A stretch of 64,000 nt of DNA from Aaosphaeria pasadenensis (lineage: Eukaryota; Ascomycota; Dothideomycetes; Pleosporales): NCBI GenBank assembly GCA_022813625.1, contig JAKLMB010000001.1, positions 1,240,001-1,304,000 of the forward strand, in the 5' to 3' direction. The notes beneath the pieces are model-generated. The model did no database searches, was not told the DNA's origin, and was given only the letters and a program-made list of their open reading frames with translations. Shown piece by piece: positions 1-12,300 of this stretch. Every line of letters begins with the position of its first letter. The stretch's first letter is position 1. The position numbers and the translations under genes were made by a program.

Positions 1-1238
1 GAGGAAAGGTAGTTTGGTCGCGAACCTTGGTTGTAGAAGGCCATGGCACCGTTTCGCTGGAAGTTTGCTCCTTTGTATGCCGTCCTGGGAGCGTTCACGG
101 GGAGCTGCTGATAGTTCGGGCCAATTCGGTGGCGGTGAGTGTCTGGATAGGAGAAGAGGCGGCTCTGGAGAACGGGATCCGCTGATGGCTCGATTCCGGG
201 GATCAAATGAGAAGGAGCGAACGCAATTTGCTCGATCTCGGCGAAGTAGTTCTGGACGTTCTCATTAAGGAAGAACTCGCCGACCTTACGGAGAGGGAAC
301 TGCTTCTGGGGCCAGATGTGGGTGAGGTCAAAGACGTTGATCTTCTGTTTCTCCCAGAGCTCCTCAGCCTCCTTCGCGGTCATAGTTTGGATGTTGACGT
401 CCCAGCCTGGGTAATCGCCATGCTCAATGGCGAAGAACAGATCCTTCTGTGCGTAGTCGGGAGACTTGGACGCGGAGTCGGCTTGAGTGATGAACTTGGT
501 CCCTTGCTTCGAGTTGAAGTGGAATTGACAATACACCCACTCGCCTTGTTTATTGATGAGCTTGAAGGTATGGCCACTGTATCCATGCATGAACCTGTAG
601 CCGTCCGGGATACCGCGGTCGCCCATCAAGATCATGACCTGGTGAACAGACTCCGGGTTCTGCGAAAGGTAATCCCAGAAGACAGTCGAGTCATCCGCAT
701 GGGTGAGGTTTGTAGCCGGATGGCGTTTCTGGGTATGAATGAAGTGTGGGAACTTGGCAGCATCGCGGAGGAAGAACACAGGCGTGTTGTTCGCCACCAT
801 ATCCCAGTTTCCCTCAGACGTGCGGAACTTTACAGAGAAGCCTCGAGGATCGCGAGCACAATCGTGGGAGCCAGACTCGCCACCAACGGTTGAGAATCGA
901 ACTGAGATGGGGCACTCAGCGCCCTCCTTGAAGATCTCGGCCAAACTCAAGTCTTCGAGAGAGTTGGTGGTCTTGTAGTACCCATGAGCGCCGCCTCCTT
1001 TTGCGTGAACAACGCGCTCGGGAATGCGTTCGCGGTCGAAATGTGAAAGGAGATCAATCAAATGGAAGTCTTGGAGCAGGAGAGGGCCATTCTCGCCGAC
1101 ACGCTGGGATTCGTATGGGTGGGGATACGGTGCGCCATTGCTTGTGGTGTAAATGGTATCCTGCGACTTGGTGTTGCGATCCTCAGTATAACTAGGATAA
1201 AAGTCGCCGTTGTGTTGATCAGTTGCTGAAGGTGCCAT
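1..1238 (-). CDS. Catalase (heme-dependent, monofunctional), 3' end outside window
   Basis: Converts hydrogen peroxide to water and oxygen. The frame read from the ATG at 1238 is open without introns to the window edge (412 codons), so the C-terminus, including any peroxisomal targeting signal, is not visible. Family landmarks are in order: the distal heme-pocket histidine in RVVHAKGGGAHG (His78), the conserved asparagine in VANNTPVFF (Asn151), and the proximal heme signature RLFSYPDTHRHR with the iron-ligating Tyr364. Only a short N-terminal extension precedes the core and there is no signal peptide, which fits the small-subunit intracellular or peroxisomal type and not the large secreted fungal catalases. 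The upstream region is 1239-2526. Whether it is peroxisomal cannot be decided here. Confidence 0.96.
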   Translation of the reverse strand, partial: MAPSATDQHNGDFYPSYTEDRNTKSQDTIYTTSNGAPYPHPYESQRVGENGPLLLQDFHLIDLLSHFDRERIPERVVHAKGGGAHGYYKTTNSLEDLSLAEIFKEGAECPISVRFSTVGGESGSHDCARDPRGFSVKFRTSEGNWDMVANNTPVFFLRDAAKFPHFIHTQKRHPATNLTHADDSTVFWDYLSQNPESVHQVMILMGDRGIPDGYRFMHGYSGHTFKLINKQGEWVYCQFHFNSKQGTKFITQADSASKSPDYAQKDLFFAIEHGDYPGWDVNIQTMTAKEAEELWEKQKINVFDLTHIWPQKQFPLRKVGEFFLNENVQNYFAEIEQIAFAPSHLIPGIEPSADPVLQSRLFSYPDTHRHRIGPNYQQLPVNAPRTAYKGANFQRNGAMAFYNQGSRPNYLS

Positions 1239-2526
1239 AGTGGGTTCTAGTTGTTGGGATTTTGGGTATGATCACAAGTTGATATCTGCTGTAGGCACTG
1301 TGAAAAAGACGACTACCTTTCGTGAGGAGGGTGGCATGAAATCATTATATGGACTACAGGCAATTGCTACGTACTGGTGAAGACATGATTGTTGGCCACT
1401 AATACTATTTGGATAGCTGATTGGCAGGCACATCTGACAGCTTGCCCCCAGATCTCATGATGACGCTATTGCAAAAGCTTAATCGATGACGATGTCGATA
1501 AATCGGTAACTGGGGGAACTTCCGCCCATCGCTCATTTGCCCCCACTATGCGTTCATTGTCCAACCCCAAATGTTGCAAATTGGATCTGGACGCTCGTAC
1601 ATTTATAAGCCTACATCTGTAATTGGCTTTGTTTCCTGAATTGTTATCAACACCCTTTCTGCAATTGGTCTATCGACTCCACACTTCAACTTCGACTTGG
1701 TTGCTCCACATACGAGTATCATTTCTTGTGCGCTCCTCACACAGAAAGTTGTCTCCCGCGGCGAACGCTAATCAGTTGACTGTTCTCCTTCTCGACTTTG
1801 AGATGTGCCGAATATCCTCGGAATGCTAGCGTGGATTTAACCCATATCCCCTTCGGCCTCGAAATGGGATGGAGATTCCAGACATGCCAAGCATCACTCC
1901 TCACATCCATCACAACTGGCATGAGAGCAGTAGAACGTTTCGAGGGTTTTTAACAAATCAAGGGGGTATTTCGTTTCTCGACCCAGATCCAGATCAGGTC
2001 AGGTCAGTTCATAAACTACATACATAGACTATTGCAAGATATTGCATAGCTGTTAAATTATATCGTCCCGTCATCTGTACATCTTCGTACTCCATGCCGG
2101 CGCGTGTCCGCCATGTCCAGTCCATCCATTTCATTACTGTCCTTGCTATGCACCCCTCAAGGGCCCACAGCAATATACGTGAAAATTGAGGTGAGAACGA
2201 CTATGTGGGGAATAGAACCAAATAAGTGCATCCGAGACCGCCAGGGAAGAAAACAGGGAAATCCCAAAACATTAATAACAGAGAACGAGTCGCAGGTGAA
2301 CGCTGGGTGGTGAAGGAAAAGAGGACGATCAAGGGTAAAAGGGAGGTACTTGTACATATCATGAGGACTGATCAATGGGTGTTTGTGTGCGAGAGTTGTT
2401 GACGCGATGATACGTTTCGCGGGAAGATCTCCCACGAAGGTCGCGATCATCGGAAGGTTGTGGCAACTCAGAGGTATGCCTAGCACGGTCGATGAATGAC
2501 CCTGCCCGTGAAAGGTCTGGCAGCCT
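1239..2526. other. Intergenic: catalase promoter side and 3' flank of the repeat-protein gene
   Basis: No supportable gene. Both flanking genes lie on the minus strand, so the left part (about 1239-1800) should contain the catalase promoter and the right part the 3' untranslated region of the gene ending at 2527. Open frames here are short and show no recognisable family. Confidence 0.6.
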
Positions 2527-5500
2527 TCACAACTCATCCCTCACTCTCTGCGTTGCGTCCGCCACGACGCTGGAGACGGTACTCGCTGCCTCTTCTGCGG
2601 ATTTCGCCGCATCCGCATAAATTTCGCTGAGTTTCGAGTTGGCTGCCTCAACTGCAAGAGCTAGTCTGCTGCTTGCGCTTTCGATGGCGCCTTGCTCGGG
2701 GCCATAGACAGCGGAGCTCAAAGCCGATGCCACATTGGCTGCCTGCTCGCCAGCAGCAGAAGAAAAGGAGCTGTAAGCACTTCCTGCACCACTAGTAACA
2801 GAGGCAACGTAGTCAGCTGCAGTAGGAGTGCCCCAAATGGCTTCGCTGATGGCTGCTTGTGCGCTTGCAGCGACTCCAGCGAAATGATCCTGTGCATTCT
2901 GAGTTCCGTAAACCGCTTCACTGGCCTTGGATTGTACAGAGGAATAAGCACTCGCAGCTGCCTCGCTGGCTTTTTCAAAGTTGCCTTTTGGTGTTCCATA
3001 AATTGCAATCGACGCGCTTTCAACAGCCAGTTCCAGTTGCTCGCTGGCTTGACTGAGGATAGTCTCCACAGCAGGAGGTGGCGAGAACACTGAGCTAACT
3101 ACCGACGAAGCGGAAGCGTATGCCTCAGAAGCGTACGATGTTGCAGAATCGTATCCCTCTCCGGCATAAGAATTGACGGACTCCACAACTGCGGGAAGTC
3201 CAGTATAGTATGCGGAGGAGAGCCGGTTCATGACACTCTCTGTAAAGTCGGGCTCCTTACCCACCACCAACTCAGAGATAAGAGCATGGACAGCTGCGTA
3301 CTGTTCAGTAACCTGGGCGGTTGCCTGGGCTCCATAAACGCTAGCCTGAGAGTAAGCAGATTCGTGCCAGGGAGTTGGCTTTCCGTACACCTGGGTGCTG
3401 GCCTTAGCAATCAACGCTTCCCAGTTTTGGCTCGCCTGCGACGCGAGCGATTCAGTCCAAGCAGTTTCGGTTCCGATAATGGTCGAGCTGGCTTGCGAGG
3501 CAGCGGATGCTATAGACTCGGAAGCAACCGATGCCATCGACTCGACAGTGCCTTGCTCTGGGCCGTAAATGCCGCTAGAAGCAGCTTCAAGGAATTCGGA
3601 ATACCGAGCATGAGCAAGACCAATAGCTTCGTAGTATTGCCGGTGGGCGTTGTCAAGAGCTGGAGTTGGCTTGGAAGTGAACTGTGCTGAAGCTGCACTG
3701 ATACCCTCAGAAAGTTTCGATGCCGCAACGGAAGAAACGGACTCGAAGTAGCCTTGTGTTGGTCCAGCGGCGTAGCTCTTTACGGAGTCGGTGTATTGCA
3801 ACGCTACTTGGAGTCGTTCGCTGGCAGCAGCCACAGAGTCAGAATATGCTTTCTCAATTAGCGAAAGCATAGTCTCGTGAGCTGGCTTGGTCGTGCCAGA
3901 TGCCAGCACGGATAATTGAGATTTAGCACTGGAAAGTTGCTCATTCGCGAGGCTGACAACTTGGTCGTAGCGAGAGCTGGCTTGAATCTGAATTGTTTGG
4001 AAGACGGCTGTGGGAGTTGGTGTACCGTAAATTGCGTACGATGCCCTACACTTGTGTTAGCATGTCTACGAGTAGAGTCTAGCATGGTGGACTTACGCGG
4101 TGACGGCTCTTGCAAACTGTTCTGATGCAACGCTGGTTGCACTTTCCAGTGGCTGTTGCTCAGTGCCATAAAGTACGCTGGACGCAGCGGCCAATGCTTT
4201 TGCATACTGTTCACTTGCTAGTGAAGTAGCAGACTCAACCGAACCTTGAGTGGTGGCAGTGCCGAGAAGGGCTTCACTCACTGCCCTGGTCAACTCGGCG
4301 GCCCGGTCTCCTGCCTCAGCAGCTAGATCTTGAATCTTCTGAGAATACGTCTCATCGTCATCGTCATCAAAGGCCTGGTCCAAGATAATCTCTTTTGCTT
4401 CTACTACAGCTTGTGCCATAACTCCGCCAAGCACCTTCTGCTGCTTGGGCTCCGAGGATGCAAAATCGGGCTTCTCCGGGATTTCTTCAGCAGCCTCCTC
4501 GACCGTAGACTTGACACTTTCACTTGCTTCCGCAATGTCGCTGGTGACGGTGGACTCGGTGTCTACAATGGTCTCAGATGCTTGGGATGAAGCTTCAGAG
4601 GCGGATTCTTGAATCTTCGAAACCACACTTTCGCTGGATGGGGTTTCTGAGCCAACAATAGTCTCAGAAATAGCCGACGAAGCCTCGCCTGCTTTCTCCT
4701 CGGCTGCAGATACAACACTGGCAGCGGCGTCCTGGAAATTGATTAGTACCTAACCGCAGAATTGATCGTTTAGAGAAGAAAGCGCAACTCACCTGAATGG
4801 ACTCGACCGAAGGGGTAGATGAACCAACGACAGCCTCAGAAGCCTGTGATGCAACATTCTCAACACCACTAGCAGCGTCCTTTGCGGCTTTGAAAACTCG
4901 AACGGGAACCTTTTTCTCGGAGAAGTCATCAGTGGCATCGCCTGCCCAGATTTTCCACCTCGAAACGTCTTTTAGTTGGACAAGCTCGGTGACCATCTTC
5001 TGTGCGATCTCCATGGCTTTGTCCTCAAGTGCCTTAGCCTCCTCGTGAGCAACACGCAGACCATCATGTCGAGCGCCAACAAGCTCTACCTCCTCCTTCC
5101 ACTCCGTGAGGGTGTTTCGTAGCTTGTGATAGTTCTTCCAGTCTTTCACGGTAACGCCGTCGGTCCATGCCCATCGCATTCCCACATCTTGTAGACCCAG
5201 GTTGTGGATGCGCTCCAGGATTTCCACAGTGCTTGCAACTGCTGCACGAACAAGGTTGTCCGTCTCTTGATCGTATGTAGCCTTCCATTCCCGAATAGCC
5301 TGAGCGCGTTGCTTGACTACGAAACCAAGTTCGCGGGTTCGTGCGATACACTGTTCATACGCAGCCTCTAGATCCTGCTCGGTGGCATCCTCTGGAATCG
5401 ATTCGACAGTCTGCTTAATATAGTTCTTGATCTTCTCAATGGAAGAGTTGGCGCTCTCCTCGAGCTGTACGGTCAAGGCGGCACCATGGCCTTTGACACC

Positions 5501-6845
5501 ATTCTCAATCTGACGATCCGTGATCTCGGCCACGCGTAGTTCGAGATCCTCGGCACCTTTATCAGCGGCGACAGCGAACTTGTTCTGCCATTCGCGTAGA
5601 TCATTGTTGAGCTTCTCACGAAGCTCCGCGCCAGTCAATTTTGGCTCGGCAGGCTGAGTGTCTGTCGCCTCTTGTACTTCGGTCCCCGAGCCTCCTTTCT
5701 CCTTCGGCTCCGCCTCACCAGGCCAGAGATCATTCAGGATATCCCAGCCAGAGCCTGACTTAGAGGGCTTGGCAGAATCGGATGTAGGTGTAGGCTTCGT
5801 GGGCGAACTGCTTTTGGTGGAGGACGAGGGGGAATCGGTGACTGCGAGAACCGTAGATCTGGTCGTTTTAGAGAGGGAAATGGCAATAGGTGGAGGGCGT
5901 AGAACTTACGATTCGGAGTCCAAAGCATCAATGATAGACTCGAGCTTCTGTTGATCTCGATGTCTTCCGAGGCGTTCTCGGATGCGCACTAACTGTGGCT
6001 CAACATTGTCGCCATACAATACACGAAGCTGTGGCCAGACAGTTCTCGCTAGGAACGCATAGGTGTAATCTTTGCCAGCACGGACATATGGGAAGATGAC
6101 ATGTGCGACGATGCGGTTGCCATGGACATAGCCCTGGCGCGCATAAGGAAGTGCTGCTTCGTAGGCGGGTAAGATGGTGAGATGATAGATCTCAAGGCAG
6201 CTTTCTCTGCCTTGTTCAAGGTAAGGCGCAACGACATCAGAGGCTTGTTTGACGTGGGGCCCAAGGTATTGTTGATACTGAGCGTTCGCTTGAGCTTGCA
6301 CATTCTCCAATTGAGGGCGAACCGTCTTATCCCATTCAGCCTCCAGGTATTTCTGAGATTGAGCAACGCGGTGAGCGCCGTGCTTGGCATATTGATCCTT
6401 GGTGAAGCTCGCAACAGGTGTATATACTTGAGCATCGAAGCGATCAACGTATGGCTGAATTTTCTCCACCTGCGGTGCTACGTATTGTTGATAGTAAGGG
6501 TCGAGGTATGGAGTGACGTATGCCCTTCCATACAGATATGGCTCGCAGATCCGTGGGGACTCGGAAGAAAGCTTCGATATAGAAGGAGGGCAGCGGAAAG
6601 CAAACGTAACGATGATATACCATGTTGCAATTCTAGACGAGGTCAGAAGGCGTGTTGACTTGAAAGAAAGATATATCTCACCTTGCAGCAAAGTTTATCA
6701 AGCTCCCGAAGAAAGAATGGCGGGACTTTGCCTTCGGTGAGGTCAAGGAAATGGAGTTATCAACATGGCCATTAGCGCTACCATTCAGATGACCATTGGA
6801 TGTAGTCTTCTTGGGCCTCTTCGCCCTGCCGTTCTGAACAGCCAT
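2527..6845 (-). CDS. Large Ala/Ser-rich repeat protein of the fungal family commonly misnamed 'transcription factor hoxa13'
   Basis: Five exons (6845-6682, 6632-5910, 5858-4793, 4731-4097, 4045-2527) join with every phase closing to give 1368 residues; introns are 49-61 nt. The start is the ATG at 6845, giving a basic N-terminus (MAVQNGRAKRPKK). A hydrophobic stretch follows (about residues 46-69, FAARIATWYIIVTFAF), a probable membrane anchor. Residues about 85-290 are rich in Tyr/Pro/Gln helices (YVTPYLDPYYQQYVAP). Residues about 370-640 form a charged helical domain starting near LTGAELREKLNNDL. From about 640 to the end there are roughly 18 degenerate repeats of 30-36 residues, each an Ala/Ser-rich amphipathic helix capped by a turn such as VLYGTEQQPLES or AIYGTPTPTA. 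No homeodomain is visible. I recognise the family from fungal annotations but its biochemical function is not known to me; a lipid- or membrane-associated structural role is only inference. Confidence 0.88.
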
Positions 6846-9390
6846 ACTAGGGAGAGCAACCCAAACTTCTCTGGTCTTGCTTGTCTATTACTCGATCGTG
6901 TGTGTGCAGGGTGGATTGTGGAGGCGAGGCGAGGCGAGGAAAGACGGCGGAGGACGGAGCTTATGGTAAGTCAGCACGAATGCGTCTTTAATGAGGAAAT
7001 GGAAAGTGCGGTGTAGACGCAGAGACGCGTAGACGAGAAGGAAGTGTGGACTGACGATATCAGCAGAGATGCAGCTTCTCCATGCAAGAGTTGGTGCTAG
7101 CGGAGGTCTTGCAGCGTACGGCCGGCGGTTGAGAGTGATGCAACGCGCTGCTGGAGTAGATCTATCAGTACACAGAGAGAGGGGGTTGTAGTGATGTATA
7201 TGGCAGAGGGAAAGGGAAATAGAAGGGAGAGAATAGCTTACGGTGGAGTGTCTGAGATTATTTTGTAACCAGGCCAGGTGAAATGACTGGGGGGAGGGAG
7301 GAGTTGACAGACAAGGTGAGGCTTGTGGAGAAATACTTGAAGATGGAGTTGCAGGTGGTAGTGGTGGTGGATCTGACCCAGGGCAAAGCAAGCGTGTGCA
7401 CGGGTGACGGTTGATGGTTGACGGTTCCCTCTCAAACCTCAACCGAACAGAACTGGTAATACAAGGATGATGTAATGTCGTCCGTCTCTCTTCCAATGAT
7501 TCCATCAACTCTCGACCTTCTTTTGGTCAGTGGCTGCCACTAGATGATCAATACTAACTATTTCCTTCCTACTCCCACTTACACGTGCAGATACCATTTC
7601 TACTTACTGTGTAACAAGTTACTATGTCCTCATCTTTAATACAGAACGGAGTAACGGAGTAGTTACAGGAGCCATCGGTTGCGCTTATCTACACATCAGT
7701 AGTACCACCGAGTAATCACCATAAAGAACTGTAGCACGGGTAAAAGCATTCTGTAACAGTTTTCGTGTGTAAGAGAGATACGAGCGTCAGGTCGCATTCA
7801 CGTGCATACATAGCATATGTCGAATACTGTATGCACAGAAGTTCCGAGTGCGACGGAATGATAGTCTAGTACAGCGTACACAGGTGCACAAGAAGCCAGT
7901 AGTGAACGCAAGACCTACGCACCACATACATGCTCACGTATCGCGCATGCATCCTGTGCATCAAGCAAGCAAGCAAGCACGCAAAGCACGCACGAAAGCA
8001 CATGGGGTTGCCGCCGGATGACGATGGTGGCCACCCTAACGTCCACGCTTGCAGGCTGCGGCAGCTCGACTGAATCTGAGACGAAAGCATGCCTCCTTGA
8101 AGCAGGAGCTGCACTACCTCATACATTAGGTACCTAAGGCTATCAACCTATCCCCTAGTTATGTATGTACCTAACATACTTGCACGAGTCATAATCAGTT
8201 CTCTTCCTTGCCTTCGTGTAGGTGTAACTACCGGATGCGATGCCTCGGAATCTCTCCCTCCCATGAGTATAGATCTACGGAGTACCGTACCGATAGACTT
8301 TGTGCTTGCAGATAGCCCGGCATCAACCAGGAATATCATGGTACTAAGTCCCTCGGATCTGCGCGACAGCAGATGGCAGCAAAGTCGTGTGCCCAATACG
8401 ACATGTCTTTATGAGTAGCCCTAGAACCATCCCCTACATGAATATATATAATTATAGGTACTCCGTATACTGCTCATGTCCACATTGTAATTCGATGATT
8501 CTAACTGCACTTGCGCATCACCACTCTACCACGCGCACTCCGTATAGGAGCATTGACAATGTGGACTTCCTTTCGTGTTGGGAACAGCATGTCTAGGTGA
8601 GCTGGAACACTCTGGCATATGACAACTCTTCTGGTGTCCCAGTATACCATAATGGATTCAGCAGTAATTTGTAAGTATTCCTCATGGAAGTACATGCATT
8701 GATTTTCTCTACGACACGCCACTCTATAGAATTGGTGTCCCAAAGATAAGTTGGTATTCTGGAGGCCCTCAAATGCCGAGGAGTGCAGGCTCAGTAATTA
8801 CCCATTCTTTAAGAAAGATTTCTGAATGCCTAATCCCGTCAGCTATCGATCGCTGTAGTGAGCTTATTACGGTTCTACTCCATATGGAGTACTTTGTCTT
8901 GTACAAAGTATATCCTCAAGGAATCAACCCACGCCATGAACCAATGGATAGGGTACCGGAACAGATCTAAACCCAAAATGGAGTTTGGTGGGAATTGCCA
9001 AGAACTTACGCTTCCGTACAAACAACTTCCACCTCCAGCATCATCGGTTCTCTAAACTTCTGTTCACCTTTCACTTCTCTTCCCAGCGCTTTCTTCACTG
9101 CTGCAGTATTTCTGCACGCCATATCCTAATCACTCGAATACCACCATCGATTACACTCATCTGTCCGTAATTCCTACTAGATTCACTCTCACGCAGCGTA
9201 CCGTGTCGCCCCTCCGCAATCCGCTAATACGACTTATTCACCCCGGATTTCCGACTCTCCACGCTCAATGTGTCCTTGAACACCCAACAGCGGCGTTTTC
9301 CGCTCCTTTTCTTAGACCAATTCACAACTACATTGTTTCTACATTTGCACGAATTTCGCAACCCAACTTTCGGCCACTGCCCCCGCCACC
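6846..9390. promoter_or_regulatory. 2.5-kb divergent upstream region between the repeat-protein gene and doa10
   Basis: No convincing gene. The left gene starts at 6845 on minus and doa10 at 9391 on plus, so both promoters must lie here. A 206-codon minus frame at 6888-7508 is Pro/Ser/His-rich low-complexity sequence just upstream of the repeat-protein ATG and is better read as leader. Exact copies of the TACGGAGTA/TACTCCGTA motif lie at 8276-8284 and 8459-8467, with near copies around 7646-7661 and 8536. A pyrimidine-rich stretch at about 9040-9390 immediately precedes the doa10 ATG. Confidence 0.5.
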
Positions 9391-12300
9391 ATGGCTTCCG
9401 AAGTCGAGCCATTCGCTGCACGCGACCCCGAACCTTCCCCGTCCGTAACGGTGCCAGAGAAATCCAATGAGGATGCCGATACCTGTCGAATATGCAGAGG
9501 AGATGGCACGGCGGAAGAGCCACTTTTCTACCCTTGCAAATGCAGTGGTAGTATCAAGTTCGTCCACCAGGAATGCCTCATGGAGTGGTTGTCGCACTCG
9601 CAAAAGAAATACTGCGAGCTGTGCAAGACACCTTTCCGCTTCACAAAGCTCTACCATCCAGGCATGCCAAGTCAGATCCCCACCTCGGTGTTCATCCGCC
9701 GGGCCGCAATACACGTTCTCAAAATGCTGTTTACATGGTGCCGTGGGCTACTAGTAGCATCAGTCTGGTTGCTAATGCTCCCATACTGCATGCGTGTAGT
9801 CTGGCGAAGCCTGTTCTGGCTAGGTGACGGCGGTTGGGTTCGCGATCTCTACGCCGATGCGCAAGGCGAGCCTGTGATTGTTCCACCTGCTGCCGACCCA
9901 CGTCCCACGCATTCAATAAGCCTAAACATGGACACAGTGAAATCAGCAATAGCATCAGCAAAGGCCAGCAATACAACGGTGTCCCTTCCGCTACCTGACC
10001 TTCCAGACATCTTCAAACCATACTCCCAAACCTTGAATATGAGTGCTGGCGAACCTACCGTCTGGTCTCTTGTAAAACATTTCTTTTTCGGCATTCCGCA
10101 CTCAACCTCCGAGACCCGTGCGTTGGGGTCAAATGCTACCACATCCAACGTCACCCTCAGTCCGTTGGGATCAAGAAATCCCTCTTTGCTCTCCGAAGTG
10201 TCCTTCTTCAATTGGTTCCCCTCGCAGGCGGCGAACCGATTTACTATTGATGTACTCGAAGGACAGATCATTACACTGCTAGTAGTCGTAGCTTTTATAC
10301 TAATCTTCTTAATACGAGAATGGGTGGTACAGCAACAGCCTGTCATCAACATGGTAGCTATAAACGAAGACGCCGCGGTCGATCGGGCCCATGGTCATGG
10401 GCAACAAGCGGTTGAGGAACATGTAGACCATGTCATCGAAGATGATGCGGACCATCCCGATATTGACGACGCTGAGGAAGTGGACAATCTCGATGGAGAT
10501 CACGCTCACCAGACAGAGCCCGACAATGCAAGCCACCACCACAATGAATTCGACGACAGGGACCACGAGGGAGTAACCGATGAGATTGACGAAAGAGGAC
10601 CCCAGTCCGTGCAGACCACGCATCGCTCTTCTTCGCGCGGAAGAGATCGGATCAATGCAACTACAGCAAATGATGATGATGATATTCCCGAACGGTTGCG
10701 GCGAGCGTTGCAGGCAGATTCAATCGATGAGATAGCCGAAATTATCAACAGTATCCCTACTGAAGGATCTTCACGGTTAGAAGAGCAACTTCAAAGGCTG
10801 TCTGAAGGTCATTCTGACGACAGTGCTATCGACTCTCGCCTAAGAAGAATTGGCAATGGGGAGGCCAGTCAAAGTCTATCACGCCAAGGCTCTGATATCA
10901 ACACCGAGTCTTTTCCTGAACGATCTAGTAGTCTGCCGAAGCACATCGGAAGAGACACCGGTCTAGATAGCTTAGGTCCACCTACTCCGCGAAGGCCCGA
11001 CATGCCTGCTAGGAACAGATCATTTATTGCTGCAGAGATCCGACGTAGTATGGAAGAGGCGAATACGTGGTCGTTTGCAAATGTACCCCAACCATCCGAC
11101 GAGGGGCGTCATCAGGGGCTTCAAGACCAGGACGTGCCTGATTCCTGGGAGGACGAGGATGGATATGAGAGATTACCAAACCATGGGCCTAGTGGAACTC
11201 CTCCCAACCAGAAACAGCCAAGTGAGCATAGTAGTGATAGCTGGCAACAAGTGCCCGTGGTTGTTGTCGAACCTGAATCGCCCGCGGATGGAGAGGCTGG
11301 ACCTTCGCATTCCAACGTGAGATCGTCACTTTCTGATGGAAGCGCAAAGTCATTACTACCTCTCGGATCTGATGCTGCAGTAGACTCACACACAACTGGT
11401 GAAGTGCAGCAGATCAACACGCCCGAAGATGACAACGCCAATGAGTTACATCAGAGCCTCAATGAGGCAGCTTTTGTCGAAGACGATGTCCAAGCGTCCG
11501 AGCCCGCTTCAGATGAGCATTTGGAGGGACATGATCACAACGTTGCTGCCGATGTGATTCCTGATCCAGCACCTCGGGTCGAACAACCCCCTCGCCGCCT
11601 CGTTGACAAAGTCCTCGACTGGCTCTTCGATGGCATCGCACCCAACGTACAAGCTGCTGAAGAAGGTGGCAATGATGAGCATATCGTCCAAGATCTCGCC
11701 AACGAGGCACCGTTTGTTCCCTTCGCCGGCAATATTGATAACGAGCAACTTGACGCTGCAAATCTCCCTATTCAAGACCCCGAAGTCGCTGCTGCCGCGG
11801 CCCAGGCTGGTATTGATGTTAATGACCAAGATGCCATTGATGATGCCGAAGACCTTGAAGGTATCATGGAACTTATAGGCATGCAAGGGCCTCTTACGGG
11901 GCTTTTCCAGAACGCCATGTTCAGTGCAGTACTGATATCTGCCACTCTAGCCTGCGCAGTCTGGTTTCCGTACCTCTGCGGCAAAGTTGTCCTTCTATGC
12001 ATGGGAAGCCCAATTTCTCTCTTCATTAAATTCCCTCTTCAATTCGTCGCCACTCTTTGCGATTTCGTAGTCGACATGGCCATCTGCCTCGGAGCTGGTG
12101 CGGTTTTCTGGACAGCTCAGGTGCTGGGCTTTGTAGGGAGAATTTTCACATTAGGCACTCTGCCCACCTTTCTGGAGAATGGCATAGGGTTCGTCACCGG
12201 TCCTGCTCGCACTGTGGCTGAAAATGCCATGGATCGCATTGCTAGACTAATGTACGAATCCTCTCCCTTCCCCCATCCAGACTACTTCCGCCTGTCAATC

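Noticed and set aside
207..893. 228-codon plus-strand open frame
   Set aside because: It is antisense to the catalase coding sequence, whose conserved motifs are unmistakable on the minus strand.
2527..6845. Homeobox transcription factor suggested by the common family name
   Set aside because: No homeodomain or other DNA-binding fold is visible anywhere in the reconstructed protein.
6888..7508. 206-codon minus-strand open frame just upstream of the repeat-protein gene
   Set aside because: Low-complexity Pro/Ser/His content, no domain and location in the probable leader; it does not join the downstream exon in frame.
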